Of a DNA stretch of 64,000 nt, positions 54,345 through 63,857 are shown in pieces. Within the stretch, counting starts at the first letter, position 1, and every line of letters begins with the position of its first letter. The notes under the pieces were generated by a model. It did not search any database. It was given only the letters and a program-made list of their open reading frames with translations, and had not been told where the DNA came from. The DNA comes from Legionella sp. W10-070 (GTDB lineage: Bacteria > Pseudomonadota > Gammaproteobacteria > Legionellales > Legionellaceae): NCBI RefSeq assembly GCF_900640175.1, contig NZ_CAAAJC010000005.1, forward strand, positions 61,895 through 125,894, given 5' to 3'. The position numbers and the translations under genes were made by a program.

Positions 54345-55540
54345 TGCTTATCCCCAATCAATGGAATCCCACAAACCAAATCAGGTGAAATACCGGCAAA
54401 ACCACGGGCATAATAGCTAAGATTTTTACTTAGAAAAGAGAAATTATCCATTGCAACAAGGCCTAGGTTACGTGCCAGAGCCATTCCCGGCATGCGGCTG
54501 GTAAAGATTTTGATTAAGCCATCCGTCAGCTTTGTAATTGCTGCCTGATCATGTTGACGCATAGTCTGATAATGAGCAAGCATCGATTCATTAAGTCCAC
54601 CCTGAACGATACACTGTGCCAGCGCAGCAACATCCCGCAAACCCAGGTTAAAACCCTGTCCTGCTACCGGATGCAACGTATGCGCAGCATTTCCTACAAA
54701 CACCAAGGGCCATGCGGTGTGCTTACTCATAATCACTTGTCGCAAAGGGAAAACCACCCGCTGCCCCACTCGCACCAACCGCCCCATTCGATAACCAAAT
54801 GTTTTTTGCAAAGCCGCCAAAAATGCCTTTTCATCGAAGGCCATTAATTGTTGAGCCCGCTCAGGCTCCAAGGCCCAAACAAGCGACGCCCGCTGCTGCG
54901 TCATAGGAAGCATCGCCAAGGGCCCTGAGACGGTAAAACGCTCATAGGCTTGCTGACGATGAGGTCTGGCCAACGCTATATTGGCGACAATAGCGTCTTG
55001 CCCATAAGCCTTAATCTTCACTGGTAAACCACTATATTGCCTTACGGCAGAGTCGGTGCCATCGGCAGCGACAATAAGCTTCGCTTGCACCCTCAGCAAT
55101 CCCGCCTGGTTTTTAATCGTTGCTAATCCCTGGGCTTTATCCAGGGTGGTGAGTTGCGCAGGGGCGATGATTGATTCCTTTGGCAGCAGTTGATATAAAG
55201 CATGGTTAATGTGTTGCATTTCAACAACATAACCCAAAGGCTGCTCTGGTTCACCAGATAAGTGAGTCGCACCGAAATGGGCTTGCTCAGACACATGAAT
55301 CGCATCAATAGGAGTAGCATCCTCTATCAAAAGGGGCCAGATTCCAAGCATTTGTAAGATTCGTACACTGGCAGGTGATAAGGCGAGGGTACGGGCATCG
55401 AAATCTGTACTGATTTTATCACTCAGGCAATTAGCATCGACCAGTAAAGAGCTATATCCTTTATCAGCCAACGCCAACATCAGGCTTGCTCCCGTCAAAC
55501 CACCGCCAATGATTAATATGTCTACCTGTCTGTCAGCCAC
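54341..55540 (-). CDS. ubiH: Ubiquinone hydroxylase UbiH
   Basis: A 399-aa FAD-dependent 2-polyprenyl-6-methoxyphenol hydroxylase. It shows ILIIGGGLTGASLMLALADKG, LIVAADGTDSAVRQYSG and VGNAAHTLHPVAGQGFNLGLRDVAAL. In the last motif the usual GDAAH/GNAAH Asp is Asn, as in many UbiH proteins. It overlaps pepP by 8 bases. Position next to pepP supports UbiH rather than UbiF. Confidence 0.92.
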   Translation of the reverse strand: MADRQVDILIIGGGLTGASLMLALADKGYSSLLVDANCLSDKISTDFDARTLALSPASVRILQMLGIWPLLIEDATPIDAIHVSEQAHFGATHLSGEPEQPLGYVVEMQHINHALYQLLPKESIIAPAQLTTLDKAQGLATIKNQAGLLRVQAKLIVAADGTDSAVRQYSGLPVKIKAYGQDAIVANIALARPHRQQAYERFTVSGPLAMLPMTQQRASLVWALEPERAQQLMAFDEKAFLAALQKTFGYRMGRLVRVGQRVVFPLRQVIMSKHTAWPLVFVGNAAHTLHPVAGQGFNLGLRDVAALAQCIVQGGLNESMLAHYQTMRQHDQAAITKLTDGLIKIFTSRMPGMALARNLGLVAMDNFSFLSKNLSYYARGFAGISPDLVCGIPLIGDKQ

Positions 55541-56840
55541 GCATTAATGCCTCAATTTCTGTAATATCCACGGGCAATCCTGCCGTTAAGTTTTCATGGC
55601 CGTTCTTTGTGACCAGAACATCATCCTCGATACGTACCCCAATATTCCACCAGCGCTCCTCTACGCCGTCCATGCCTGCACTAATATATAACCCGGGCTC
55701 CACGGTTAATACCATGCCTGGCTCTAGCAAACGCCACTCCCCGTCAATTTTATAATAGCCAGCATCATGCACATCAAGCCCGAGCCAATGCCCTGAATTA
55801 TGCATATAAAAAGGTTTGTAAGCTTCTTCAGCAATCAGCGCATCAACATTGCCTTTCAACAAGCCTAACGTACATAATCCCTCAGTTAAAATACGGACTA
55901 TCGTTTGCTGTGGCTCATTCCAGCGGGCACCAGGTTTAATACATGCCATCGCCGCTCTTTGGGCATTAAGCACTATTTCATAAATGGCTCGTTGTTCCAG
56001 ACTGAAATGACCATTTACCGGAAAAGTTCGCGTGATATCGGCTGCGTAGTTTTCAAATTCACCGCCAGCATCAATCAACACCAAATCACCCTCTCTTAAG
56101 GGTTGATTATTATCGGTGTAATGTAAAATGCAGCTGTTAGCCCCACTGCCGACAATGGGATCATAAGCAACACTACGGCAGCCGTTATAACTAAATTCAT
56201 AAAGAAGCTCAGCTTCCAGCTGATATTCATTATCCGCCCTTCGACAAGCCTTCATTGCCCGTTGATGGGCTGCCACGGATATTTCAGCTGCTTTGCGCAT
56301 TAAAGCAATTTCCGCCTTACTTTTAAACAGCCGCAGTTCAGAAAGTATCGGCTCCAAATCAAATAACGCCCCCGGGGCTTTCACCCCCCGTCTGATTTGC
56401 CGCTTCACCAACTGTAACGCCTGCAATATCCGTCTTTCATAGACAGGGTGGCGGCCTATCGCATAATAAATAGCGGTTTTATTAGCTAACAGCTCAGGCA
56501 GCTGGAAATCCAGCCTGTCAATAGGATAGGCCGCGTCCACTCCCAGCTGCTCAATCGCACCTTCCTGCCCCAGACGTTTACCCGTCCATTGTTCCTGGGT
56601 AGGATTAAGCGGCCGATTGAATAAATAACTTTCTCCTTTCTGGCCGGCGATAACCAATAATAAAGCCTCCGGTTCATTAAAACCGGTCAGATAATAAAAA
56701 TCGCTATCCTGGCGGAAACGATAATGCGCATCACCGTTTCGTAATACCTCATTAGCAGCAGGGATGATGGCTATAGCACCTTGCGGTAAACCGGCAGCCA
56801 GCTGACGACGCCTTGCCTGATACTCTTGTTGTGTAATCAT
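55533..56840 (-). CDS. pepP: Xaa-Pro aminopeptidase PepP
   Basis: A 435-aa cytoplasmic metallopeptidase that removes the residue before proline. The N-terminal AMP_N domain (RRRQLAAGLPQGAIAIIPAA) and the pita-bread domain with its metal ligands are visible: two Asp in LIDAGGEFENYAADITRTF, His in HNSGHWLGLDVHD, and two Glu in VLTVEPGLYI and GVRIEDDVLV. The length matches E. coli PepP (441). Confidence 0.96.
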   Translation of the reverse strand: MITQQEYQARRRQLAAGLPQGAIAIIPAANEVLRNGDAHYRFRQDSDFYYLTGFNEPEALLLVIAGQKGESYLFNRPLNPTQEQWTGKRLGQEGAIEQLGVDAAYPIDRLDFQLPELLANKTAIYYAIGRHPVYERRILQALQLVKRQIRRGVKAPGALFDLEPILSELRLFKSKAEIALMRKAAEISVAAHQRAMKACRRADNEYQLEAELLYEFSYNGCRSVAYDPIVGSGANSCILHYTDNNQPLREGDLVLIDAGGEFENYAADITRTFPVNGHFSLEQRAIYEIVLNAQRAAMACIKPGARWNEPQQTIVRILTEGLCTLGLLKGNVDALIAEEAYKPFYMHNSGHWLGLDVHDAGYYKIDGEWRLLEPGMVLTVEPGLYISAGMDGVEERWWNIGVRIEDDVLVTKNGHENLTAGLPVDITEIEALMRG

Positions 56841-56928
56841 CTACCATCCTTTATCAATGCACTGAAATTCCTTACCAGTCAGCCAAGCTGTGTGAATCTC
56901 CATTATGGCAATACTCAAATTTGATAAA

Positions 56929-57498
56929 TTAGTGTGTCATATTGCCAGAATCATGGTCTTGCAATAAATCTTCATATATACGCAAGACTGCCATACGGGC
57001 ATATTCACTGACTTCTACCAGCGCTTTTTCATCTTCCTCTTCGACCTCCAGCGCTTCATAGTCTAATTGCGCGAACTCAAGAATATGGTGCAAGGCTTCC
57101 TGAGATTCCTCCTCATGCAATTGTTCATGGCCGATACCCGCCATCGTCATTCCCTGAGCAAACCCCTCGCACCATTCGCCAAAGGCTTGGGCCCGAATCA
57201 TTAAAGATTCTGTTTCATCAGGCAACAACAGTTGAAATGTAAAATCAAAATTGGCGAGTTGCTGCTGACTAATGGCAAAAACATCAAACATAGCAAGTGC
57301 TGCCACACGAGTCTCTTCCTCTCTTTTGCTGTTAACGGTTAGCGCCCGCAAATAAGCTTCTCCCTCCAAAGGGGCGCCCGCGCACAGATAACCACACATG
57401 ACACCATGCAGTTCACTACCAGAAACAGGCAGGGACAGCATTGAAATAGCATCAACAAAAGCATCATAGGCAGGAAGATGTAAGGGAGTGCTTTTCAT
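56929..57498 (-). CDS. ygfB: UPF0149 family protein YgfB
   Basis: A 189-aa acidic helical protein: SELHGVMCGYLCAGAP near residue 28 is the family hallmark, then WCEGFAQGMTMAGI and an acidic C-terminal stretch. Its function remains poorly defined. It stands first in the conserved ygfB-pepP-ubiH-ubiI operon, divergent from zapA. Confidence 0.92.
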   Translation of the reverse strand: MKSTPLHLPAYDAFVDAISMLSLPVSGSELHGVMCGYLCAGAPLEGEAYLRALTVNSKREEETRVAALAMFDVFAISQQQLANFDFTFQLLLPDETESLMIRAQAFGEWCEGFAQGMTMAGIGHEQLHEEESQEALHHILEFAQLDYEALEVEEEDEKALVEVSEYARMAVLRIYEDLLQDHDSGNMTH

Positions 57499-57603
57499 AA
57501 ATATAGCTCTCTATTAGCAAATAGAGTAATGATAACTGATTTGCTCGAGCAAACCAAAATTGTTACTATTTGAAAAGCACTGTGACAAGGAATAGGCTCC
57601 AAA

Positions 57604-57924
57604 ATGACAATTTCAAAATCGTGCTCCATAAAACTAATGAACAAATCTTATGAAATTAAGTGCCCTGACTCTGAAATAGACAACCTTCAGCAAGCGGCAG
57701 AAAAACTAAATGAACATTTATTGCAAAATAAGAAAAAATTTAAGCAGCTTGATGACTTTCAGACACTGCTTCTTGCAGCACTTCATGTCAGCCATGAGCT
57801 GATCAGCTGCCAAAGGCAGCAAGAGCAACAAAGACAGCAAGTGACCCAATTTATCAGTTCCTTAGAAAATAAAATTCATCAGGTCGTTCACGGGAATATT
57901 ACCCAGGATCCCCAAACTGACTAG
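57604..57924 (+). CDS. zapA: Cell-division protein ZapA
   Basis: 106 aa. The N-terminal globular part has the ZapA start SCSIKLMNKSYEIKCPDSEIDNL, then the helix AAEKLNEHLLQNKKKF and a C-terminal coiled coil. It bundles FtsZ filaments. The position opposite ygfB and upstream of 6S RNA is the conserved gammaproteobacterial arrangement, here with an extra phasin gene between. Confidence 0.92.
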   Translation: MTISKSCSIKLMNKSYEIKCPDSEIDNLQQAAEKLNEHLLQNKKKFKQLDDFQTLLLAALHVSHELISCQRQQEQQRQQVTQFISSLENKIHQVVHGNITQDPQTD

Positions 57925-58142
57925 TAACTGCTTCTTTCAATGATTAAACAGGCGGTTTTCCTTGTCGCAGGGTAGATGAGTCTTCAAGTTCGACGTCGAA
58001 AAATCATTGACAATAATACCCTGAATTGGAAAAACCGCACCTGAACTTATCTCTAATTCAGATACCTTTGCAAGAGGCCAAACAACAGACTTATCACTGC
58101 TTCTGGCCTATACTTATACCTATAAACATAAAAAACGTATGT

Positions 58143-58171
58143 TTGACAAAAAAGTGATTGAACACTATCCT
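58143..58171 (+). promoter_or_regulatory. Sigma-70-like promoter for the phasin gene
   Basis: TTGACA at 58143-58148 and TATCCT at 58166-58171 with a 17-base spacer, about 35 bases before the ATG. AAAGGGAGA follows as the ribosome-binding site. The preceding gap of about 280 bases after zapA holds no other gene that I can see. Confidence 0.55.
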
Positions 58172-58205
58172 TCTATTGTGCACCGCAACATAAAGGGAGA
58201 TTATT

Positions 58206-58538
58206 ATGCAACCGAATTATATAAATAACTGGACATCGATTGTGAATCAGATGCAAAAACCCATTCAAGAGATAATGGAGTTAAATGCACAGATCTTACA
58301 AAATATCAGTTATCTGAAACCAGAGGATCTGTCAAAAATCCGTAAACCAGAAGAGCTGATGGAAAAACAGGTTAGCGTGTTTGTAGAAAATGGCCACAAA
58401 GTACTGGATTATATGCAAGAAAGTTTCTCTATTTTTGAAAAAAGCCTGCTTTCTATTTCAAAAGAAGTCAAAAATAAAACAGAACAAGCAACCGAACAAG
58501 CCCGTAAGCACATGGCGGATATTCAAAAGAAGAAATAG
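58206..58538 (+). CDS. Phasin-family protein
   Basis: 110 aa, helical and amphipathic, with the phasin_2 pattern: IQEIMELNAQILQNISYL, then LSKIRKPEELMEKQVSVFVENGHKVLDYM and a Lys-rich tail. Phasins coat polyhydroxyalkanoate granules and help control their size. Together with phaC at 40.6 kb it indicates PHA storage, typical of Legionella. Inserted between zapA and the 6S RNA gene. Confidence 0.85.
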   Translation: MQPNYINNWTSIVNQMQKPIQEIMELNAQILQNISYLKPEDLSKIRKPEELMEKQVSVFVENGHKVLDYMQESFSIFEKSLLSISKEVKNKTEQATEQARKHMADIQKKK

Positions 58539-58612
58539 CCAAAACACCAGGAAGCCTCTTTCCCGGGACACAAAAAATTGCAAAATAAGGCTATATTAAA
58601 ACCATCTTATGG

Positions 58613-58618
58613 TATAAT
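58613..58618 (+). promoter_or_regulatory. -10 element of the 6S RNA promoter
   Basis: A consensus TATAAT lies 7 bases before the likely transcript start. No good -35 hexamer is seen at the standard distance; an extended or stationary-phase sigma factor promoter is possible. Confidence 0.5.
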
Positions 58619-58624
58619 GATCCT

Positions 58625-58778
58625 AACCCGGCAGCGAGTGATTTATGAACCAATACTCGCATACAGGGGAGCGTTCTGCAGGCGGCGTTGAGCAGGCCCA
58701 CATTAAGTGGGAAGCCTGAACCGTCTCATCTGTTCCCCACTTGAACCTCAGGGTTCAAAATCTTAGACTGTCGGGCCA
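58625..58778 (+). ncRNA. ssrS: 6S RNA
   Basis: A noncoding RNA that mimics an open promoter and sequesters sigma-70 RNA polymerase. The segment GAGCAGGCCCACATT through GTGGGAAGCCTGAAC matches the conserved middle of E. coli 6S RNA, including its stem, and TTGAACCTCAGGGTTCAA matches the conserved CTTGAACCAAGGGTTCAA hairpin near the 3' end. CCCGGCAG at the start can pair with CTGTCGGG at the end to close the rod. About 154 nt, shorter than the 184 nt of E. coli. The end points are estimates. The position after zapA is the conserved one. Confidence 0.88.
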
Positions 58779-58811
58779 TTTTCTTTCCTGACATTATCCT
58801 GCATCAGGGTT

Positions 58812-60065
58812 TCATTGCGGGGTGTTATTCAAGTCAGAAGGACTGGTAATTTCCTGTTCCTGCTTCTCAAACTGCTCAACCAAACGACTTTGCTTTAAAG
58901 CCAGGCGTTCTATCATTCCTAACTTGACCGATGAACCTGTTAGAGAGGCTATTTTATTGAGAGCCGCCTCATTTTTTATCTTCGCTGAAAAAGAAAAAAA
59001 GGAATCCGGTTTGTTGTCCGCTTTGCACTCATCTACATAAGCGTATAAAGCAAATAAATACAATACCAGGCGAGAAAACTCAGCCCTTTTTGCGGGGAAG
59101 GATGAAGTCTTTAACTTAAGCTTGAGGGCAAAATTAAGCGCGGCCAGATAGGAGTGCTCTTCCAAAGAGGCAAAATCTGCTCTTAATTGCTCAACGCTGA
59201 AAGTTAATGTTGATGAATCACCGCTTTTTTCATATCGCCTGCTTTGCCTAAGCAGCACATTAAACCAGGGGTTTTCCTTCAGCGCAGTAATAAAGGAAGG
59301 ACGGCCTTTAGGCAGCAAATGGCTTACCGCAACCACCTCTTCTATTTTTATTAACACCCGCCCCTCAATCAATTCTTTTTGGCTGAGAAGAAAATTCTGG
59401 CAAGCCAGAGGTTGATCTGCTATGCATCGAACAATAGCCTGCTCAGAGCGTCTTTCCTCATCCGTTGTATTGACCCGATAATGAATAAGCTGGGGAAGTA
59501 AATCAAGTTGTTCGGCTGTGCAATAATGATTAATCAGATAAAAAATAACCGCTAACATCGTCACGCTGCTTTTCACTTTATCCGCCTCTTTTCTCTGCTC
59601 CTGCAAAGAACGAATAGCAGTGGCCATATGCCCTAGGGGGTAATCATCCAATTGGTTTTTATCCGCATAACCCATTGACCGACTACACCGAATGATGAGC
59701 GGCATTAATTCTTCCAACTTCAGCCCGCTATCAGCCTGTTGCCCATAGTTATGAGCAAGTTTCGCATACAGCAAAGGATGAGCGGCATCCTCCCATTTGG
59801 CCTCAATGAGCTTCTTTTGAAAAGCCATCCACAGACTAACCTCGGCTTCCTCACTCCATTGATCCACGGGCAAGATTTTACTAATATCTTGCCAAAAATT
59901 ATCAAGAATTGAATAAACCTCACTTTTAAGTTTTGAGGTAACCTCGGCCTTACCTGCTTCCTCATCCTTAAAAGGGGCAAGCAACTCCTTCAGTTCCAGA
60001 CGATGAGGATTTTGGCTGGCCGCATTTAATTTCTCGATTTCTTTTTTTAATTCACTGATTAGCAT
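58812..60065 (-). CDS. Orphan helical protein (417 aa)
   Basis: No recognised domain. Soluble, charged, helical; N-terminal coiled-coil-like MLISELKKEIEKLNAA and a Glu/Gln-rich C-terminus (VEQFEKQEQEITSPSD) of the type seen in translocated Legionella substrates. It has no signal peptide; a hydrophobic stretch (MLAVIFYLINHYC) at about 170 is probably a buried helix. Its location between 6S RNA and uvrB suggests a stable, lineage-specific gene. Confidence 0.6.
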   Translation of the reverse strand: MLISELKKEIEKLNAASQNPHRLELKELLAPFKDEEAGKAEVTSKLKSEVYSILDNFWQDISKILPVDQWSEEAEVSLWMAFQKKLIEAKWEDAAHPLLYAKLAHNYGQQADSGLKLEELMPLIIRCSRSMGYADKNQLDDYPLGHMATAIRSLQEQRKEADKVKSSVTMLAVIFYLINHYCTAEQLDLLPQLIHYRVNTTDEERRSEQAIVRCIADQPLACQNFLLSQKELIEGRVLIKIEEVVAVSHLLPKGRPSFITALKENPWFNVLLRQSRRYEKSGDSSTLTFSVEQLRADFASLEEHSYLAALNFALKLKLKTSSFPAKRAEFSRLVLYLFALYAYVDECKADNKPDSFFSFSAKIKNEAALNKIASLTGSSVKLGMIERLALKQSRLVEQFEKQEQEITSPSDLNNTPQ

Positions 60066-60213
60066 TCCTTACCCCCCTGAAAAACTTAGTTCAACTTTTG
60101 CCACAAGAGACTTATAGTAAGACCAAATGGTTTAACTTAGCACTTATTTCGGTAAAAGAAAAATGCTTTCACTGTTATTAATCAGGTAGAAACAGATTTG
60201 TCATTCATGAAGG

Positions 60214-62205
60214 CTAACCAGCCTTTAATTGTTCCTTTAAGGCTAGTAACTCATCTCGCACCTTGGCAGCCAGTTCAAATTCCATATTTTTAGCATGGCT
60301 GTGCATCTGCTTTTCCAATGCCTTGATTTTTTTAGCCAGTTGCTCTGGGGAAAGCAGGGGGTAAAATGGCTGGCGTTCAGCAATTTGCGTTTTCCGTTTC
60401 GTGCTATAGACTCCTTCCATAATATCTTCAATCGATTTGCGGATACCCTTGGGGGTAATACCATGCATTTTGTTAAATTCAATCTGCTTATTACGGCGAC
60501 GTTCTGTTTCATCCAGTGCACGTTGCATTGAACCGGTTACCGAATCAGCATAAAGGATTGCACGCCCGTTGATATTACGCGCCGCCCTGCCGATAGTTTG
60601 AATAAGCGAGCGATCGGAGCGCAAAAAACCTTCCTTATCTGCATCAAGAATGGCAACCAATGCAACTTCCGGCATATCCAGACCCTCTCTTAGCAGGTTA
60701 ATGCCAACCAAAACATCAAATTCACCCAAACGCAAATCCCTGATGATCTCTACCCGCTCCACTGTATCAATATCCGCATGAAGATAACGCACTTTGACGC
60801 CATGCTCATGCAAATAGTCGGTCAAATCTTCTGCCATGCGTTTGGTTAATGTGGTGACCAGCACCCTTTCTCCCTGAGCAACCACCTGGTGAATCTCAGA
60901 TAATAAATCATCGACCTGGCTCTTGACAGGACGCACCTGTACCTGCGGATCAACCAAGCCTGTGGGGCGTACTACCTGCTCAGCAACATTGTCTGCATGC
61001 GCTTTCTCATAGGGTCCCGGCGTTGCCGATACATAGATTGTTTGTGGGGCACGCCCCTCAAATTCCTCAAAGCGCAGCGGCCGATTATCCAACGCCGAAG
61101 GCAGGCGAAATCCATAATTAACCAGCGTTTCCTTCCGCGCCCGGTCGCCTCGATACATACCGCCTATTTGCGGAATCGTCACATGGGACTCGTCAATAAT
61201 CAGCAATGCCTCAGGCGGCAAGTAATCAAACAAGGTAGGCGGAGGCTCTCCTGCATTGCGTCCGGATAAATAGCGGGAATAATTTTCAATACCTGAACAA
61301 TAGCCAAGCTCCAACATCATTTCGATATCAAAAGAGGTACGCTGCTGAAGGCGCTGAGCCTCCAATAACTTATTTTGCTCAGTCAGTTCAGCCAGACGCA
61401 GACGCAGTTCCTCCTTCGCCCAATCAATGGTTTGCAAAATACGTTCGCGCGGGGTGACATAATGCGTCTTTGGAAAAATGGTTACCCTTGGCAGTCGCTG
61501 CAATATTTCGCCGGTTAACGGATCAAAACGGGCAATATTTTCAACCTCATCATCAAAGAGCTCGATACGGATTGCCTCCCTCTCTGAATCAGCCGGAAAA
61601 ATATCAATGACATCCCCATGCACTCTAAATTGGCCTCGCTCAAGCGAGATTTGACTGCGGATGTATTGCATTTCAGCAAGTCGTCTTAAAATTTTACGCT
61701 GGTCAGACTGTTCTCCCCTGGAGAGATGTAATAACATACGCAAGTAAGAATCGGGATCACCTAATCCATAAATGGCTGAGACGGTAGCAACAATAATGGC
61801 ATCTTTACGCTCAATCAGCGCTTTGGTCGCCGATAAACGCATCTGTTCTATATGCTCATTAATGGATGCGTCTTTCTCTATGAAGGTATCGGAGGCAGGC
61901 ACATAAGCTTCAGGCTGATAATAATCATAATAAGAGACGAAATATTCCACCGCATTATCAGGAAAGAAGGTCTTGAATTCGCCATAGAGCTGTGCTGCCA
62001 ATGTTTTATTGGGTGCCATGATGAGGGTTGGTCGTCTCATCGCCTGAATGACGTGCGCAATCGTATAGGTTTTCCCAGAGCCGGTAACGCCTAACAGAAT
62101 CTGACGCGCCAAACCGGCTTTAAGCCCGTCGATTAAAGAAGCGATTGCGGTAGGTTGATCACCAGCAGGCTGATAATTTGCGTAAATTTTAAATAAATTT
62201 TTCAT
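60214..62205 (-). CDS. uvrB: Excinuclease ABC subunit B
   Basis: 663 aa, damage-verifying helicase of nucleotide excision repair. Walker A GVTGSGKT near 40-47, the beta-hairpin region [12 protein letters not shown], helicase motif DESHVTIPQ, late motifs [16 protein letters not shown] and QTIGRAARN, and a C-terminal UVR motif ([19 protein letters not shown]) that binds UvrC. It has the standard length and no uvrA neighbour. AATATAATTTA-type sequence upstream may hold its promoter. Confidence 0.97.
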   Translation of the reverse strand: MKNLFKIYANYQPAGDQPTAIASLIDGLKAGLARQILLGVTGSGKTYTIAHVIQAMRRPTLIMAPNKTLAAQLYGEFKTFFPDNAVEYFVSYYDYYQPEAYVPASDTFIEKDASINEHIEQMRLSATKALIERKDAIIVATVSAIYGLGDPDSYLRMLLHLSRGEQSDQRKILRRLAEMQYIRSQISLERGQFRVHGDVIDIFPADSEREAIRIELFDDEVENIARFDPLTGEILQRLPRVTIFPKTHYVTPRERILQTIDWAKEELRLRLAELTEQNKLLEAQRLQQRTSFDIEMMLELGYCSGIENYSRYLSGRNAGEPPPTLFDYLPPEALLIIDESHVTIPQIGGMYRGDRARKETLVNYGFRLPSALDNRPLRFEEFEGRAPQTIYVSATPGPYEKAHADNVAEQVVRPTGLVDPQVQVRPVKSQVDDLLSEIHQVVAQGERVLVTTLTKRMAEDLTDYLHEHGVKVRYLHADIDTVERVEIIRDLRLGEFDVLVGINLLREGLDMPEVALVAILDADKEGFLRSDRSLIQTIGRAARNINGRAILYADSVTGSMQRALDETERRRNKQIEFNKMHGITPKGIRKSIEDIMEGVYSTKRKTQIAERQPFYPLLSPEQLAKKIKALEKQMHSHAKNMEFELAAKVRDELLALKEQLKAG

Positions 62206-62335
62206 AATATAAACTATAACCGATCATTGGATTTTATGACAAACTCCTGTTTCTGACGTACCCTGACGGGGTAATCATCCCGCCAGACTCATCGGAGCAC
62301 ATAAAACACTGGTCAAAACAATGCAATAGGAGTAA

Positions 62336-63517
62336 ATGATGGATATCGCACTGGCAGAACGTGTTCGCTCTGTAAAACCATCCCCCACCCTCGCGGTGGC
62401 CGCCAAAGCAGCGCAAATGCGCGCTGCGGGCTTAAACATTATCGGCTTAGGAACAGGTGAACCAGATTTCGATACCCCGCAACATATTAAAAATGCAGCC
62501 ATTGACGCCATCAACGCCGGCTTTACCAAATATACTCCAGTCGATGGTATTGCGGAATTAAAACAAGCGATTATCAACAAGTTTAAGCGCGATAACAATC
62601 TAACCTACCAACCGAACCAGACCCTGGTTTCGGTCGGTGGCAAGCAAAGCATTTATAATCTCTGCCAGGCACTTATCGCCGAAGGGGATGAGGTTATTAT
62701 TCCAGCCCCTTACTGGGTTTCCTATCCTGATATTGTTTTACTGGCTGGTGGAACCCCTGTTATTCTGGCATCCACACCCGCCAATCGGTTCAAGATTAGT
62801 GCCGCACAACTCGAAGCAGCGATCACGCCAAAAACCAAACTTCTTTTTCTAAACAGCCCATCAAACCCTTCGGGTGTCGCTTACAGCCTGGAGGAATTAA
62901 GAGCATTTGGCGAAGTATTAAAAAACCATCCCCAGGTATTTGTTGCGACAGACGATATGTATGAGCACATTATTTGGACTCAGCCCTTTGCTAATATTTT
63001 AAACGCCTGTCCAGAACTTTATCCCCGTACCATTGTCTTAAATGGCGTTTCAAAAGCCTACGCCATGACTGGCTGGCGCATTGGTTATGCAGCAGGCCCC
63101 GCCTCATTGATTTCAGCCATGACAACCATCCAGTCTCAATCAACCTCAAACCCTTGCTCCATTGCCCAGAAAGCGTCCGTTGCCGCATTAAATGGCGGTG
63201 AAGAAACCGTCAAAGAAATGGTGGTTGCATTTCACCAACGCCATGATTACGTAGCCCAGCGCCTGGATGAAATTCCTGGCATTGAAGTGATTCCAGCCGA
63301 TGGTACCTTTTATATTTTCCCCAACGTGCAAGCTATTATTGAAAAACGAGGATTTGCCAACGATATAGAATTCGCGGATAGTTTATTACAAGAAGTTGGC
63401 GTAGCACTTGTACCAGGTTCAGCTTTTGGAAATGAAGGCTGCATCCGCCTGTCCTTTGCCACCAGCATGGATATATTGGAAGATGCCATGGATCGGCTGC
63501 AACGTTTTTGCAAATAA
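62336..63517 (+). CDS. Pyridoxal-phosphate aspartate aminotransferase
   Basis: 393 aa, class I aminotransferase of the subgroup 1b (thermophile/bacillus-type AspAT) rather than E. coli AspC. Visible: LGTGEPDFDTPQHI, NSPSNPSGVAY, and the PLP lysine in NGVSKAYAMTGWRIGY, near residue 237. It interconverts aspartate/oxaloacetate with glutamate/2-oxoglutarate; prephenate transamination is also known in this subgroup. AATAGGAG is upstream of ATG 62336. Confidence 0.92.
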   Translation: MMDIALAERVRSVKPSPTLAVAAKAAQMRAAGLNIIGLGTGEPDFDTPQHIKNAAIDAINAGFTKYTPVDGIAELKQAIINKFKRDNNLTYQPNQTLVSVGGKQSIYNLCQALIAEGDEVIIPAPYWVSYPDIVLLAGGTPVILASTPANRFKISAAQLEAAITPKTKLLFLNSPSNPSGVAYSLEELRAFGEVLKNHPQVFVATDDMYEHIIWTQPFANILNACPELYPRTIVLNGVSKAYAMTGWRIGYAAGPASLISAMTTIQSQSTSNPCSIAQKASVAALNGGEETVKEMVVAFHQRHDYVAQRLDEIPGIEVIPADGTFYIFPNVQAIIEKRGFANDIEFADSLLQEVGVALVPGSAFGNEGCIRLSFATSMDILEDAMDRLQRFCK

Positions 63518-63570
63518 CGGTGATGACAAACAGCCAGGAATGGCGTTCCTTAATGACTTTCAGTCATGAT

Positions 63571-63620
63571 AGGCCAGCTGGATGGAGTATTGTTAGAACA
63601 ACAAATATTCCATCTGGCCT
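63571..63620. repeat. Imperfect hairpin downstream of the aminotransferase gene
   Basis: AGGCCAGCTGGATGGAGTATTGTT pairs imperfectly with AACAAATATTCCATCTGGCCT; one side has a 3-base insertion. A smaller hairpin ATGACT-TTC-AGTCAT precedes it (63553-63567). It may terminate transcription or be a decayed small repeat. Confidence 0.4.
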
Positions 63621-63706
63621 TCAATACACCTGGAAGAGAAAAAACTTAAATTTTCTCATGAATACACTTGACCCATCATCAGAATCGTTTTAAGATTCGG
63701 CCTCAT

Positions 63707-63782
63707 TCCCCGGTAGCTCAGTCGGTAGAGCGGATGACTGTTAATCATTAGGTCGGCGGTTCGAGCCCGTCCCGGGGAGCCA
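63707..63782 (+). tRNA. tRNA-Asn(GTT)
   Basis: A 76-base cloverleaf: acceptor TCCCCGG pairs with CCGGGGA, the D-arm begins AGCTCAGTCGGTAGAGC, the anticodon is GTT at 63740-63742 in loop CTGTTAA, the T-arm contains GGTTCGAGCC, and the genomic CCA end is present. It is a single-copy tRNA here, a possible attachment site, and is followed within 50 bases by an IS end. Confidence 0.97.
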
Positions 63783-63829
63783 ATTAAATCAAGATGTTAG
63801 CTCCAATCCATCCCATCCTTAAATTTTAC

Positions 63830-63851
63830 GGCTCTTCCCCAAATCCGGGGG
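63830..63851 (+). repeat. ISL3-type terminal inverted repeat
   Basis: GGCTCTTCCCCAAATCCGGG resembles ISL3-family ends, which begin GGxTCTTCCCC. It points inward to the transposase fragment on the right. The other end is outside the window. Confidence 0.5.
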
Positions 63852-63857
63852 CACTAA

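Noticed and set aside
57925..58205. 6S RNA directly after zapA
   Set aside because: This gap lacks the TTGAACC hairpin and the GAGCA-GCCT stem; those are found at 58.6-58.8 kb instead.
63508..63693. 61-codon frame after the aminotransferase gene
   Set aside because: It overlaps the upstream gene, has no ribosome-binding site and covers the hairpins; no family resemblance.
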